Below are positions 18,657-29,310 of a stretch of DNA of 64,000 bases, one piece after another. The notes under the pieces were generated by a model. It searched no databases and had not been told where the DNA came from. It saw nothing but the letters and a program-made list of their open reading frames with translations. The DNA is from Pectinophora gossypiella (Eukaryota; Arthropoda; Insecta; Lepidoptera; Gelechiidae), in assembly GCF_024362695.1 (NCBI RefSeq), contig NC_065415.1, positions 14,735,438 through 14,799,437 of the forward strand, read 5' to 3'. The position numbers were made by a program, and so were the translations under genes. Numbering within the stretch: position 1 is the first letter of the stretch; the number at the start of each line of letters is the position of its first letter.

Positions 18657-19861
18657 TACTGGAAGGAGTACACTATTTACTTTTATTGAAATGCTATAAA
18701 TAAATGAATACACTATATTAATGTTTACAAACTTATACCAGGTACCTACAAAGAAACCTATTTTAATATACTTTTACTGATAGTAATTATGTTTTATACC
18801 CCATAACCGTGTTATTTCAAGTATTAAGAACTCCACATATAGCTTTCAGAACTAACAATGCTTACATACAAATTACAGCCCGCTCCACCGCCAACCCCTG
18901 TTGAACTTATCACAGCAAAACTTACGAGTCGCGCGTTAGTTATATTTGATATGTAGAAATGTGTAGGCGTTTATACCATAATGCTTGCATTTTCTTTCGG
19001 CTAAAATGTTGAAATTATCAAAGGAATAAGTATCAGAGAAATTAAATTAGTTAATAAATACATCACCGGAATAAATTATATTAAATAGTTAAAGGTTTAG
19101 TTAATCAAGGAGAGGCCTTTGCCGAACAGTAGGGTCAAGTACGCTAGAATAGATAAGGTAAGAAATGGTTAAGGTTGGGTTAAAAATAATTATCGCTTAC
19201 ATTTATTTTGTAGTATTTTTCTAATAACCATCTTTACTACTGATCGCTGAATGATGCAGCGGACATTACTCTGACGCCTGACGTAACGCATAAAGCAACC
19301 GACAAAAAGTCATTGCTATAAAAATCTAAACAGGGGCTTTATTCAAGTTGCAAACGATTATGGTCACAGTGTTAAAAACGTATGCAATTGACATAAGTTG
19401 ATAATTATATAACTCTTATCATTTGTATTTTGGCTAAGGACCCTGGTGTTTAAAATTTCAAACCAATTCGACTCCATGTCTCGGATTAAAACTCGTCACT
19501 TCGGCCAACAATCACCGACCAACACCTCCCATTGATTGCCGCTACATAATGCATAGACAACCCCCTCTACCCTTTCACCCCCTATAGCCTCAAATTATCT
19601 TTACCGCCATTATATTAAGAGCCGTACAAAGCTCTACAGTGTTCCGTTAATCTTTATTGTAGGTATAGAGGTGAGGGGTCTCGTTACATTGGTGTTGGCA
19701 TGCATGTTGATAATCCTCAATCGATTTTAATAATGATATGGTTGTCTAGGTATGTGGGCGTATTACTGTCGGTGTAGGGCTCTAGGTTTTTAATGTTTAC
19801 CGAAAACATGACAAACTTTTTTAAAGGTGAACTTTTATGTGACTATCACCAGTTGATTTAG
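18657..19861. other. No gene; RTE-tail-like bit at 19098-19140
   Basis: GGAGAGGCCTTTGCCGAACA at 19101 resembles the RTE LINE 3' end. Otherwise this 1.2 kb shows no exon, repeat or RNA gene that I recognise. Confidence 0.45.
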
Positions 19862-20110
19862 ACCCCGCCGGCGTGGTCGATGTTTTCCCGTATTCAGCGC
19901 TTATAGCTATCGACCCGCTAGAGTCGATTAATTCTTTCAAATATTCTTCCTCTCAGACGACACCCTGAGGCGTGGTTCGCGACCAACTGGGCACCCTCAA
20001 GCCTGTTGTCTTAAATTTTGTACCGTGTGAGAGCCTTCAGCGCTCCTCATTTGTACGGCCAAGTAGTTAATGCCATTTGTAGCATATCTACAATAAAATA
20101 CGTCAAAAAG
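19862..20110 (+). mobile_element. D retroposon, nearly complete
   Basis: Starts ACCCCGCCGGCGTGGTCGAT and ends CTACAATAAAATACGTCAAA. It covers about 250 of the 311 bases; only the 5' end is missing. Confidence 0.82.
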
Positions 20111-21336
20111 AATTGGAAGTATTATTAACTTACAAAATAAAAACAACATATCTAACCCGATTCGCGCCCATTATTCCTAATGGGGTGGTCAAAACTACAA
20201 TCACTCAGATGACCAACCTTTAATACGAAGTCCTTATAATACAACAATAAAATCTAATATAAATTGTTTATTATAAAAGGACGTCACACACAAAAAAAAG
20301 ACAAGGTTCTCTAATTTTACTCATAAAATTGTATGTAATAATTTACCATGGCATACTGTTACTGTCTTGCCCTATTATTAGTTACGCATAGTATTAATTT
20401 GTCATAACTTTTTAAGCATAATTTTGAAACTCATAACTACTATAAGCATAATAATTAATGTCAATAATGAATTATATAAGCATAATTATTATAAGCATAA
20501 AAACTATACTCCGAATAAGAAAAGTTTTGGCACAACTTTGAACAATTTCGAAACTTACTTTTTCCTTGGCTGCATTTGGTTCATGATTGTGACTTTTTAT
20601 ATTTTTTAACACTATTTCATGCCGTTGGTCATCATTCAGTATACTTTTCGTGTGTAACATAAACATGCTTGCGGCGTAGAGGTGGCCCAGGGGCCACCCC
20701 CGCCGCAACCTAACCTACTGTTATGCCTTGTAAAAATTATGACAAAACTATCATTCTAAAAAAAGAATTATTGGCTATATAAGATTGGCTATATAAGCCA
20801 CATGCGAGCACATGAACGTCGGAGTTGAAGCAGTCGCCGTTGCCGAAATCGGCTGGATCGCATCACATGGATACCTATTTATATGCGAATTAAATTTATA
20901 CCAACAAATATTAGTCCAAAAATAAGTTATACCTAACAAACCAGTATTCCTAGATGTTATTATGGGAAAGTACTATTATGCTAAAAACGTTATGCAAAAA
21001 GAATTATGATAATTAAAATTATGACAAAAATATTTATGCATTGTAAGAGAATCCTGTTCCATAGATATAAATACTTAAATAGAATTTTAAAAATTTCAAC
21101 CGTATGCACTGCAGAAATAAGCCCATGGCCAAACATAAAAAGGACAAAATAGCAAGACTAGCTGACATCATGCCCAAGAATCCTTTTAGGCGTATGACCC
21201 GAATTGCAATCCATTCAGTAGGTAAGTAGGTATACGGTCGAATTCGATTTGTTTCCGATTAACGCAGCGAAGCTCTCAAATAGGACACAGTTAGGGTAGA
21301 ATACTTCGGCCTCTTGGATTTGGGTCTTATACATGT
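20111..21336. other. AT-rich block with repeated AGCATAAT motifs and a GC-rich hairpin
   Basis: AAGCATAAT occurs four times between 20410 and 20505, and related ATTATGACAAAA units near 20745 and 21020. TTGCGGCG...AGGTGGCCC at 20671 pairs with GGGCCACC...CGCCGCAA ending at 20707. A tandem TTGGCTATATAAG pair lies at 20771-20798. Together these suggest a non-autonomous DNA element, but I cannot fix its ends. No coding frame. Confidence 0.4.
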
Positions 21337-21484
21337 GGTACAGTCATGAGCAATATAATGTACCCACTTTAGGACTCTGTCGCACTAACATATTTGACAT
21401 TTAGTGAGACATACAGTTCAATTTGTCAAAAAAGATAATATGACATGGGATCAAAGTGTATACATATTAATGCTCGTGACCGTA
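21337..21484. mobile_element. Short foldback MITE with mariner-like ends
   Basis: TACAGTCATGAGCAATATAA at the left pairs with ATTAATGCTCGTGACCGTA at the right. The internal GTCGCACTAACATATTTGAC recurs at 30018-30135, 35292-35400 and 58615. Confidence 0.65.
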
Positions 21485-21648
21485 CGTAAACAGGTAGACA
21501 TTTATAATTTATTGCGTTTCTTACACACAAAGAAATTGAAGACATAAACAATTTACTTTGTTGTCCTCTTCAACATGACGGGGTCTCTATTCATAGTGAG
21601 CTTAAGGCTGCTTTTACAGACAAAAGATAAAAACACAAGATAAAAATT

Positions 21649-21743
21649 TTGAAAAAACCCACGACGGGAAACATTTCATCGAAAAAGAATAAAATAACTC
21701 AAAACCCCCGACTTAAGCCAATTATTATGTAACGAAATATTGC
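21649..21743 (+). repeat. Left arm of a widely spaced inverted repeat
   Basis: AACTCAAAACCCCCGACTTA and CCAATTATTATGTAACGAAA match in reverse at 23962-24056. The arms are about 95 bp, roughly 85% alike by eye, and 2.2 kb apart. They are either the ends of one element or two opposed MITEs. Confidence 0.6.
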
Positions 21744-21793
21744 CTGTTTCATAAAAAAAAACAAACTATTAAGTAGGTATTGTAAATTACAAC

Positions 21794-22133
21794 TGCCTCC
21801 GTTGTCTAGTGGTTAGAGCGTTAGGCTCACGATCTGGAGGTCCGGGTTCGATTCCCGATGGGGACATTGTCGAAATCACTTTGTGAGACTGTCCTTTGTT
21901 TGGTAAGGACTTTTCAGGTTTGAATCACCTGATTGTCCGAAAAAGTAGGATGATTCCGTGCTTCGGAGGGCACGTTAAGCCGTTGGTCCCGGCTATTAGC
22001 CGTAAAAAAGCACCTCCACCAACTCGCATTGGAGCAGCGTGGTGGAGTATGCGCCATACCCCCTCCGGGTGATTGAGGGGAGGCCTGTGCCCAGCAGTGG
22101 GACGTGTATAGGTTGTTTATATTATGTTATGTA
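21794..22133 (+). mobile_element. SINE-A, full length, 340 bp
   Basis: Intact A and B boxes in the head, complete body and tail. Flanked by the 13-base duplication TGTAAATTACAAC (21781-21793, 22134-22146), which fixes the family's length. Confidence 0.93.
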
Positions 22134-22146
22134 TGTAAATTACAAC

Positions 22147-22704
22147 GACAATTTGGTTCATTTCCTAATTAATATAAAACTGCAAAACATTTCTAACCCT
22201 GCACTCAGCAAAGTACATCGAATTGTTGTTGTAATTTATAATTGTTTACGAATTCTTCTGATAGGAATCACACATGCGCGTATGAAATTAAAAGCTCTGT
22301 TAAAAGCGACATCTAGCGATGTTTTACAATACTATTCTTTATCGAACGTCTCAGTCAGAACTGCGTACTCATCGAAGTAAAGGTTCTATTGAGGGAACGC
22401 TCGTACTGTTCAATAGATGGCGCTACTCGTATCAAAAAGCAAGTTAAGTAATCTATCAACCCTCCTGTAAAAGAAGTGGTGAATAAAAATATAAGTTTAA
22501 AAACTAGAATGTATGAAAGAAGAAAATATTTCTGTATTTACATGCGCTTTATAATTATTATTTGTTAGTTTTAATGAGGTCCAAGTACAGGTCTTTAAAG
22601 ATTTCATATTGAAATATTTTCTATACAGTTTTAATCCATAATTTTATTATAATAATACAATTTGTCGCATAATCAGAAACATACGTAACTTCGTGATGTC
22701 CAAC
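22147..22704. other. No recognised feature
   Basis: Intergenic sequence without exon or shared repeat. A frame at 22039-22380 starts inside SINE-A and is not a gene. Confidence 0.5.
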
Positions 22705-23026
22705 TAGGAGTTTTAGTGTTCTGAATCTGACCTGGTCCGAACGAACCCATTACACTAGCGGCATTGCCCCGCTGCACAGCCACTGACAGGCGTTGGACCA
22801 GGTAAGACGCAGACCTAGGGTCACCCCCTTTGACTTTGAGTCTCCGGCCGATCTCCCTGATCAATTCCCTCGCCTCGTTACCCCAAGGACCTGCAGTCTC
22901 AAAAGCCACGGGCACAAACACGTATGCAGTTTTCTGTATTTCTTTTTTGAATACATCGTGATGTTTAGGAGATAGCCGTGGTCGTATGCCAATCTGTCTT
23001 AAGAGGTTACTTACACGGCTATTTAC
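22705..23026 (-). pseudogene. LINE C-terminal fragment with GPWG...IGRRL motif
   Basis: Minus-strand frame: LLRQIGIRPRLSPKHHDV, then VFVPVAFETAGPWGNEAREL, IREIGRRL, DPRSASYLVQRLSVAVQRG and NAASVMGSF. This pattern (VPVA-x-ET-x-GPWG ... QR-x-S-x-A-x-QRGNA) is, from memory, a recurrent tail of reverse transcriptase-like proteins in animal genomes. There are no catalytic motifs, so it is a 5'-truncated remnant. The exact clade was not established. Confidence 0.65.
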
Positions 23027-23072
23027 TAAACATCACTATTCGGAAGAATTTCAGATAATTATTTTCTTGTTT

Positions 23073-23401
23073 CAGCCTCCATGGTCTAGTGGTTAGAGCG
23101 TTAGGCTCACGATCTTAGAGGTCCGACTTCGATTCCCGATGGGGACATTGTCGAAATCACTTTGTGAGATTGTCCTTTATTTGGTAAGGATTTTTCAGAA
23201 TCACCTGATTGTCCGTAAAAGTAAGATGATTCCGTGCTTTGGCGGGCACGTTAAGGCGTTGGTCCCGGCTATTAGCCGTAAAAACACTTCTACCAATCCG
23301 CATTGGAGCAGCGTGGTGGAGTATGCTCCATACCCCCCTCCGGTTGATCGAGGGGAGGCCTGTGCCCAGCAGTGGGACGTATATAGGCTGTTTATGTATG
23401 T
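23073..23401 (+). mobile_element. SINE-A, full length, 329 bp
   Basis: Flanked by ATTTTCTTGTTT at 23061-23072 and 23402-23413 (12-base target-site duplication). Small internal deletions compared with the copy at 21794. Confidence 0.92.
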
Positions 23402-23413
23402 ATTTTCTTGTTT

Positions 23414-24500
23414 AATTGGGTTGTCACATAGCCTATAACAACCGGATAGTGAAGACGTTTTTAGTGATACCTCATTTGTTAAATTCTGATCTTGGGTGGT
23501 TTAGAAGTTACGTACGCACTACCTCTTTGGTTCTCGAAAATATAGAAGTGACAAAAACGTATAGAATTTCTGTATAAACTGATACTCTATTGTATATTTA
23601 TGACCGACCGGCGAGACATCAACTCTACTTTTACTGCCATTAACCCAGATAAAGTTTTTCTAGTGACGTGAATACAATTATTGAGGAATTGTAGATGTTT
23701 AACGACGACATAAAATACACTTATGAGTATGATTAAATTTTTGTTGAAATTTCATATAGAAAAGGCAGCCCCCGACGGATATTCCTCGGTTATGTATTAT
23801 GGTAAAATTATTATCGCTACATTTAAGTATATCTTCGAGAAACAGACACGTTAGGAAAAAACTGTAAACATCCATATTCATTGTTTAGGTACATAAGTAT
23901 ATCTATTACTGATTTCTCGAGATATCAACTCTTTTTTAGAAAGTATTTTTAAGTCTATTATGATATTTCGTTACATAATAATTGGGTTAAATCGGGGGTT
24001 TTGAGTTATTTTATGCTTTGTCGAAGAGATTTTTACCGTCGTGGGATTTTTTTACACTTTTTCAATGAGAGACTTTCTATGCTACGTTCTTCAAAAACAA
24101 TATAGATAGCGCTGTAAAGATTTTCCTTTGTTTAACCTTCTAATTTCATGGATAACATTGTTTTGAGTATAAATGATGACCCTTTTTTATACATTATTAT
24201 GCTGATCAAAATAAATAGAAGCAATGTAAGTAGCAACATATTATGCACAATGTGATCTAAATATCAAGCAACAGTTATTTTTTATTATATGTATATGCTT
24301 CTGCTATTACATTGTATTTTTGAGTAATTATGTACCCGAGTAATAAGAAAATAAGTAAAAATTATCACGTTTAATCTCGACAACGCCATCTATATTATTT
24401 TTGGGGAACGTAGCCTGGTAAACGTAGTGGGTATTTTAAAAAAAATTGTAATGAGTATTTAGAAAGAAAGAAAAAAAGAAAATATTTATTTCCATATTGG
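23414..24500. other. No gene; right arm of the spaced inverted repeat at 23962-24056
   Basis: GTTACATAATAATTGGG and CGGGGGTTTTGAGTTATTTT complement the arm at 21649-21743. The rest is AT-rich and featureless. Confidence 0.5.
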
Positions 24501-24506
24501 ACGCCA

Positions 24507-24538
24507 CATTTACAAACTTTTACATTTACAAACTTTTA
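24507..24538 (+). repeat. Two tandem 16-bp units
   Basis: ACATTTACAAACTTTT repeated twice without mismatch, next to a GAAAATATTTATTTCC motif typical of reverse-oriented LINE tails. Confidence 0.7.
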
Positions 24539-24559
24539 TCTGTAAAGTAGTATCTAATC

Positions 24560-24830
24560 TGCGTCATAGTGTCCTAAGTAACACATCCCGAACAAGTCTT
24601 CATACAAAGAACCTCGTTTTACACAGACACTAAAACATTGACGTTATAGTACACGCGCATCTGAGTGTGTGACGTCTGATGCCATACGATTGAAGACTAA
24701 AGTAAGACCGAGGGGGGTGAGGTAAATCTAGCTCAGCTGCTGGTGGGGAGCGGAGACTTGCCGTTCTGTACGTGGTATTATTCCTTCATTCCTTGTGCAA
24801 TATGGCGCAGGCTGGTGATGAGGCGAGTAC
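24560..24830 (-). repeat. N repeat
   Basis: AAGAACCTCGTTTTACACAG, TGACGTCTGATGCCATACGA and TGGTGGGGAGCGGAGACTTG match, in reverse, 31120-31515 and the split copy at 63425-63815. Its nature is unclear; it has no coding capacity. Confidence 0.5.
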
Positions 24831-24839
24831 ACGAGTTCA

Positions 24840-25090
24840 AGCAACAGCGCACGGCAGACCTCGACGATAAACGTGATGACTTGAAGACCCGTCCCCCTGC
24901 CGCTTTTCATAAAAATTACCAAAACGGTATGCTCACGTGCCATCACTGTGCGCGGGAGTTCACTGTAAAGATAGGCTACAATAAGCCACCTTCGGGCGCA
25001 TCAGCGTCGTGCCGACTAGGAATCGAAGTGGTCACCATGGCCGAAATCGGTCGGATATCACCATCATCATCATTATCCCTTATTCTATGC
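24840..25090 (+). repeat. Possible RTE-type LINE remnant
   Basis: GAAGTGGTCACCATGGCCGA, AATCGGTCGGATATCACC and a short (ATC)n resemble 20826-20870. A 116-residue frame (24743-25093) spans N and this block, so it is probably not a gene. Family uncertain. Confidence 0.35.
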
Positions 25091-26178
25091 TAATGAGATA
25101 AGATCCCCCCCCTACATACACCTTATAAAACATGAAAACGCGCTTCTTATGTATAAATAAAAGAGTAACCTACCTACTCTTTATTTCTAAAACTTTACGC
25201 GACCATTTTGTGTCATCTTTACCTGCTAGATAAAAACAAACAAATAAGTGTGCGTCATATAAAAATCATGTGTTTATTGGAAACTCCCGATAAACTTTGT
25301 ATGATATTGTTTAAGAAATAGCTTATTTTGGCCAGGTCGGACCACGCGTTTCATAAAAGGAAATCTTAGGGCGCTGAGTTTGGATCGCAAACAAAAGTTG
25401 AACGACCGATTAACTTCCGAGGTAGATGGCCTTTTAATGACCCGGTGGAAAATGAATAATAAATTTAGGCTCACAATTATATTCCCAATTGGGGTAGTCA
25501 GAAGCAACAAAAAACATATCGTCATCTAACTATAACTACGTCTCACCACAATCACCCTAGTTTGGTTTAGGACATTACAGACTAATCACCTGATTATGCG
25601 AAAGTAAGATGATCCGTGCTTCGGAAGGTACGTTATGCCATTTGTCCCGGTTATTTATTACTTACTCAGGTGTCAACTGCTTAAGTTTTGTTGGTTACAG
25701 CGCCACGATGGTGTCCTAGTGAAATAAAAAATTACATAACATAAACAATAACATAACATAAATAATTTTATTTTTTTATTTTTTTTTTTATAAACACTAA
25801 ACAGCCCATACACGTCCCACTGCTGGGCACAGGCCTCCCCTCAATCAACCAGAGGGGATACGGAGCGCACTCCACGCTGCTCCACTGCGCGTTGGTGGTG
25901 GAGATAAAAAAATAATGTTTTATTTTTTATTTATATATACGTCCACAACAACACCAGACACCCCAGTCGTATTTCCTCCAACTCCGTTAATAAAACCAAA
26001 TCTGCGTGTGATCATTTCCCAATCGGAGTGTTTACAGTTACAAGTTACAAGTTGTTTTCTAAGACGATGAATAATACAAAGTTTCTTTTATGGTTATTTA
26101 GATCGGGGTATAACGGAATCCGCCCAGGCGTCGATACCTAACTTTCGAAGTTAATCTTTTGAAAGTTTTGTTCAGTTA
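25091..26178. other. No gene; small SINE fragments
   Basis: 25560-25650 is a SINE-B body fragment (GTTTGGTTTAGGACATTACA; plus). 25797-25905 is a SINE-A tail (CCCACTGCTGGGCACAGGCC; minus). 25470-25520 shares GGGGTAGTCAGAAGC with 55330 and 55760. The rest is AT-rich. Confidence 0.55.
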
Positions 26179-26350
26179 AGAGCCACGCTCTTGTCGGTGC
26201 AGCATTTCCGTGCTACTTTTTTAGGGAAAAATAAGGCAGTGGTTTCCCTCTTGCCTTCCGCCCCGCAGTACTCTGTAAGTATGGCGCCCAGAGTAGTCTA
26301 TTACAAAGCCGTACTAGGACTCCTGTCCTCCGCCTCTGAATAGTACTGAC
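26179..26350 (-). mobile_element. SINE-T
   Basis: AGAGCCACGCTCTTGTCGG (tail complement), then CCTCTTGCCTTCCGCCCCGC and AGTAGTCTATTACAAAGCCG. This uninterrupted copy shows what the PIF MITE broke at 14673. Confidence 0.72.
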
Positions 26351-26585
26351 AGTTACTGCTGCCCTCTGCTCTCGGTTATAGGTATTTGATTTAAAAACAC
26401 ATCTCCTTGTTGTTTCGATGGCATTCACATACACACCCTCTTAGACACATATACACCCACACAGACACATCCTACACACGCAAACACACAAAATTTGTTT
26501 AACTAGCTTAAGCATTATTAATTTTTAATAGATTACGAATAAGCTCATTGTTATTAAGAGGTTTTTTGTATGGTACTACAGTTAT

Positions 26586-26790
26586 CTTCTTCTTATCGTG
26601 TGGGTTGTGAGGTGGAATACCAACCTCAACAACGCTGGTGTCAGGGTTATTATTGAGCCGCCAAAGGCCCCTGACGTACTCATGTAACGAGTACACACTT
26701 ACATCAGTAAGTAGTAGCCAAGACGAACGGCTTAACATGCCTTCCGCAGCATGGAACAACATTTTCGGACAATCAGGTGATCAGCATGAA
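26586..26790 (-). mobile_element. SINE-B 3' part, first of a local triplication
   Basis: Tail and body of SINE-B (AACGCTGGTGTCAGGGTTAT), carrying private changes (CCGCAGCATGGAACAACATT) shared only with 27025-27235. It is followed by CAGGTCGGCCTTGTCAGCTT at 26817, also duplicated at 27271. Confidence 0.78.
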
Positions 26791-26835
26791 TGTTCGGGGT
26801 CTGTTTAAAGAATTCCAGGTCGGCCTTGTCAGCTT

Positions 26836-28085
26836 AAATTGTTGCTGTAGTGCCCTTTTGTAGTTTCCTCTACTTTTAAGACCTCTGTAAAAACATCAGG
26901 AATGCAATAAATATCTTATCTTAGCTTATGTTAAAACACATAACACTCTTTGTTACTCAGTTTCGCTTCGCCGTAGACGGATAAAAACCAGGTCAAAAGT
27001 CCTATCTAGTAAATCGTATGACGTTGCTTCTTTTTCTATCATGTTTATTGTGAGGTAGATTAAACCTCATCAACCCTGGTGTCAGGGTTATTACTGGGCC
27101 GCCAAAGGCCCCTGACGTACTCATGTAACGAGTACACACTTACATCAGTAAGTAGTAGCGAAGACCAACGGCTTAACGTGCCTTCCGCAGCATGGAACAA
27201 CATTTTCGGACAATCAGGTGATCAGCATGTAATGGCCAACCTGTGTTCGGGGTCTGTTTAAAGATTTCCAGGTCGGCCTTGTCAGCTTATAATCTGGAAA
27301 GTTCTCCGAAAGGGGAAAAACTTTGATGTGCTAGTATCTCATCAGCATCTCCCTAGCATTATCTCGTTTTTCACAGGGTCCCCTTACCTAACCTGAATCA
27401 GATTGGCAGTCGCTTCAATAAAATACAAGGGGGGTTTGCTAAGTTGCAAACGATTACGTCAATCGACTGTAGATTTTCTCTTTGTGAGTTTTCCTAAGCA
27501 CGGGTGCTATAAAAACAAAAATCATATGCTTAAATATGTCGCAGGAGTACCCACCAAACAGAGGAAATATAACGGAAATTACATTCTATATGAAACGTTT
27601 CCAAGTGAATTTGTAAAGACATCTCCAATAGGCCTCCTTCAGAACAAGAAACTTGGTTAAAGAGCATATTATTACAAATATAAATGTCTGAAAACTGTGT
27701 ATAATCTAGGTAGGTAGTCGTCAACAACGAAATGTCACGTAAGCAGATGGTCCCGGTTACTACTTACTGATGTAAGTACGTAGTCGTTACATGAGCCATG
27801 GCTTTGGTGGCTCACTAATAACCCTGACACCAGGGTTGATGAGGTTTAATCTACCTCACAATAAACATGATAGAAAAAGAAGCAACGTCATACGATTTAC
27901 TAGATAGGACTTTTGACCTGGTTTTTATCCAGGTCATTATCCATATATCAAAACTGAGTAACAAAGAGTGTTATGTGTTTTAACATAAGCTAATATATTT
28001 ATTGCATTCCTGATGTTTTTACAGAGGTCTTAAAAGTAGAGGAAACTACAAAAGGGCACTACAGCAACAATTTAAAATTATACAC
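26836..28085. repeat. Long inverted repeat with tandem duplication
   Basis: 26836-27170 recurs in reverse at about 27741-28075. Shared landmarks are GCTGTAGTGCCCTTTTGTAG, AAAACATCAGGAATGCAATA and GTAAATCGTATGACGTTGC. Arms are about 330 bp and above 90% alike by eye, with a spacer of about 570 bp. The outer part of each arm is a SINE-B tail. Inside the spacer, 27340-27400 is a SINE-H tail. Confidence 0.85.
27025..27290 (-). mobile_element. SINE-B 3' part, second copy
   Basis: Nearly identical to 26586-26835, including the private substitutions and the non-SINE flank GGGGTCTGTTTAAAGA. It arose by duplication, not by independent insertion. Confidence 0.8.
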
Positions 28086-28129
28086 AATGAAAACAGAAAC
28101 CCAAGAATAAAAATAATAAAGATTAAGTT

Positions 28130-28308
28130 AAAAAGTGGCGACCACGTGTCGGACGACGCTCAGTGGGTAGGCCCGCTACAAGTTGGACCGACGATCTGGT
28201 GAAGGTCGCGGGAAGCCGCTGGATGCGGGCAGCGCAGGACCGATCGTCGTGGAGATCCTTGGGGGAGGCCTATGCCCAGCAGTGGGCGTCATACGGCTGA
28301 TGATGAAG
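28130..28308 (+). pseudogene. RTE-type LINE C-terminus
   Basis: The frame reads KWRPRVGRRSVGRPATSWTD, then DLVKVAGSRWMRAAQDRS, WRSLGEAYAQQW and a TGA stop at 28298-28300, followed by TGATGA. This GRP-x-x-x-W-x-DD ... WR-x-x-GEAY-x-QQW pattern is the well-known C-terminus of RTE-clade LINEs in Lepidoptera. Upstream domains are absent. The last 30 bases (GCCTATGCCCAGCAGTGGGC) are nearly the tail of SINE-A and SINE-C, so this LINE family is the likely supplier of their machinery. Confidence 0.82.
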
Positions 28309-28309
28309 T

Positions 28310-28658
28310 TAAAAAAAACGTTTGAACGATATGAATGTTCTCTTCTAAAGTCTCCTAATCTGCCACAAGATTTTGTTTACCATGGCATATAACCAGGGCT
28401 ATTATCTCTTATATCATTCTTAGGAAAAGTTTCGGAGTAATGTTTTCTAATTTCATTCTTTTTAGAGCGCGATTTTTCCGTAGTCAAGTTTTAGTTTTCA
28501 AAATTAATATATTATTTTATATTATGGCTCCTCTAGACCTCAAAAGTGTCTGCAAGTTGTCTTCTGATTACTTGTGGCTCTGCTCACCCTATTGGGGATT
28601 ACGGGCGTGTATTTATACATGTTATGTATGCACGTATGTATATTTTCTAACCTTTATT
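28310..28658. other. No gene; dispersed block at 28550-28640
   Basis: CTGCAAGTTGTCTTCTGATT and CTTGTGGCTCTGCTCACCCT recur at 8385-8450 and partly at 50405-50460. Otherwise AT-rich. Confidence 0.5.
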
Positions 28659-28885
28659 TTTTTGACGTGAATTATTGTAGATTTGCCGCAGAATGCATTA
28701 ACTACTTGGCCGGACAAATGGGGAGCGCTGAGGGCTTTCACCCGGTACAAAATTGAAGACAACAGGCCTGAGGGTACCCAGTTGGGCGTGAACCTCGGGT
28801 CGGGGCGTCGTCTGAGAGGAAGAATATTTGAAAGAATTGACAGCGATAAGCGCTGAATGAAAGAAATCGCTGAGAAAGTCGGTAT
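28659..28885 (-). mobile_element. D retroposon, long copy
   Basis: TTTTTTTGACGTGAATTATT (poly(A) complement plus 3' end) through GATAAGCGCTGAATGAAAG to TCGGTATTGGGGTT. About 225 bp, with one internal deletion. Confidence 0.82.
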
Positions 28886-28889
28886 TGGG

Positions 28890-29310
28890 GTTAATATTTT
28901 TTTATTATACATATATTATTATTATTTGTTTTATTGTGTACAAATAAATAAATAAATTAATAAATAAATAATATTATTTTCTAAGCAAAAGTCAGAACAA
29001 CAAACAAAAACCTTAGCGTCACGTTGTCACTGACGTAATTCATTTAACGCGGCTTTTGTCAAGTTATAACAACATTTGGCGACCAATTGACGAGCCCATA
29101 TACGTCTCTACTATTTGGGCCCCCAATTTGGGACCCCCACATAAGGCCTTTGCCTTTTTAAGCACTAGTTCTAATTGCCGTAACTAATTCACAACTAAAG
29201 TGTTACTTGGTTTATGTAAGGTGTCGTGATTTTCATGACACAGTTCGCACGGAATGTTTTCAATGACAGTTTTTAAATTGTTTATTTTGCATACTTATTT
29301 ATTAACTAAC
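28890..29310. other. No recognised feature
   Basis: AT-rich (TAAA)n-like stretch at 28920-28975, then unique-looking sequence. Confidence 0.5.

Noticed and set aside
20671..20709. Rho-independent terminator
   Set aside because: The hairpin has no U-tract and this is eukaryotic DNA; more likely a transposon end.
24743..25093. 116-codon frame with CHHC (possible zinc finger)
   Set aside because: Spans the junction of two repeats; TCHHCAREF is an isolated C-x-x-C-like string without a second pair, and the frame is not kept in the other N copies.
28183..28392. 69-codon plus-strand frame
   Set aside because: Out of frame with the RTE C-terminal codons at 28130-28300, which show the family motif.
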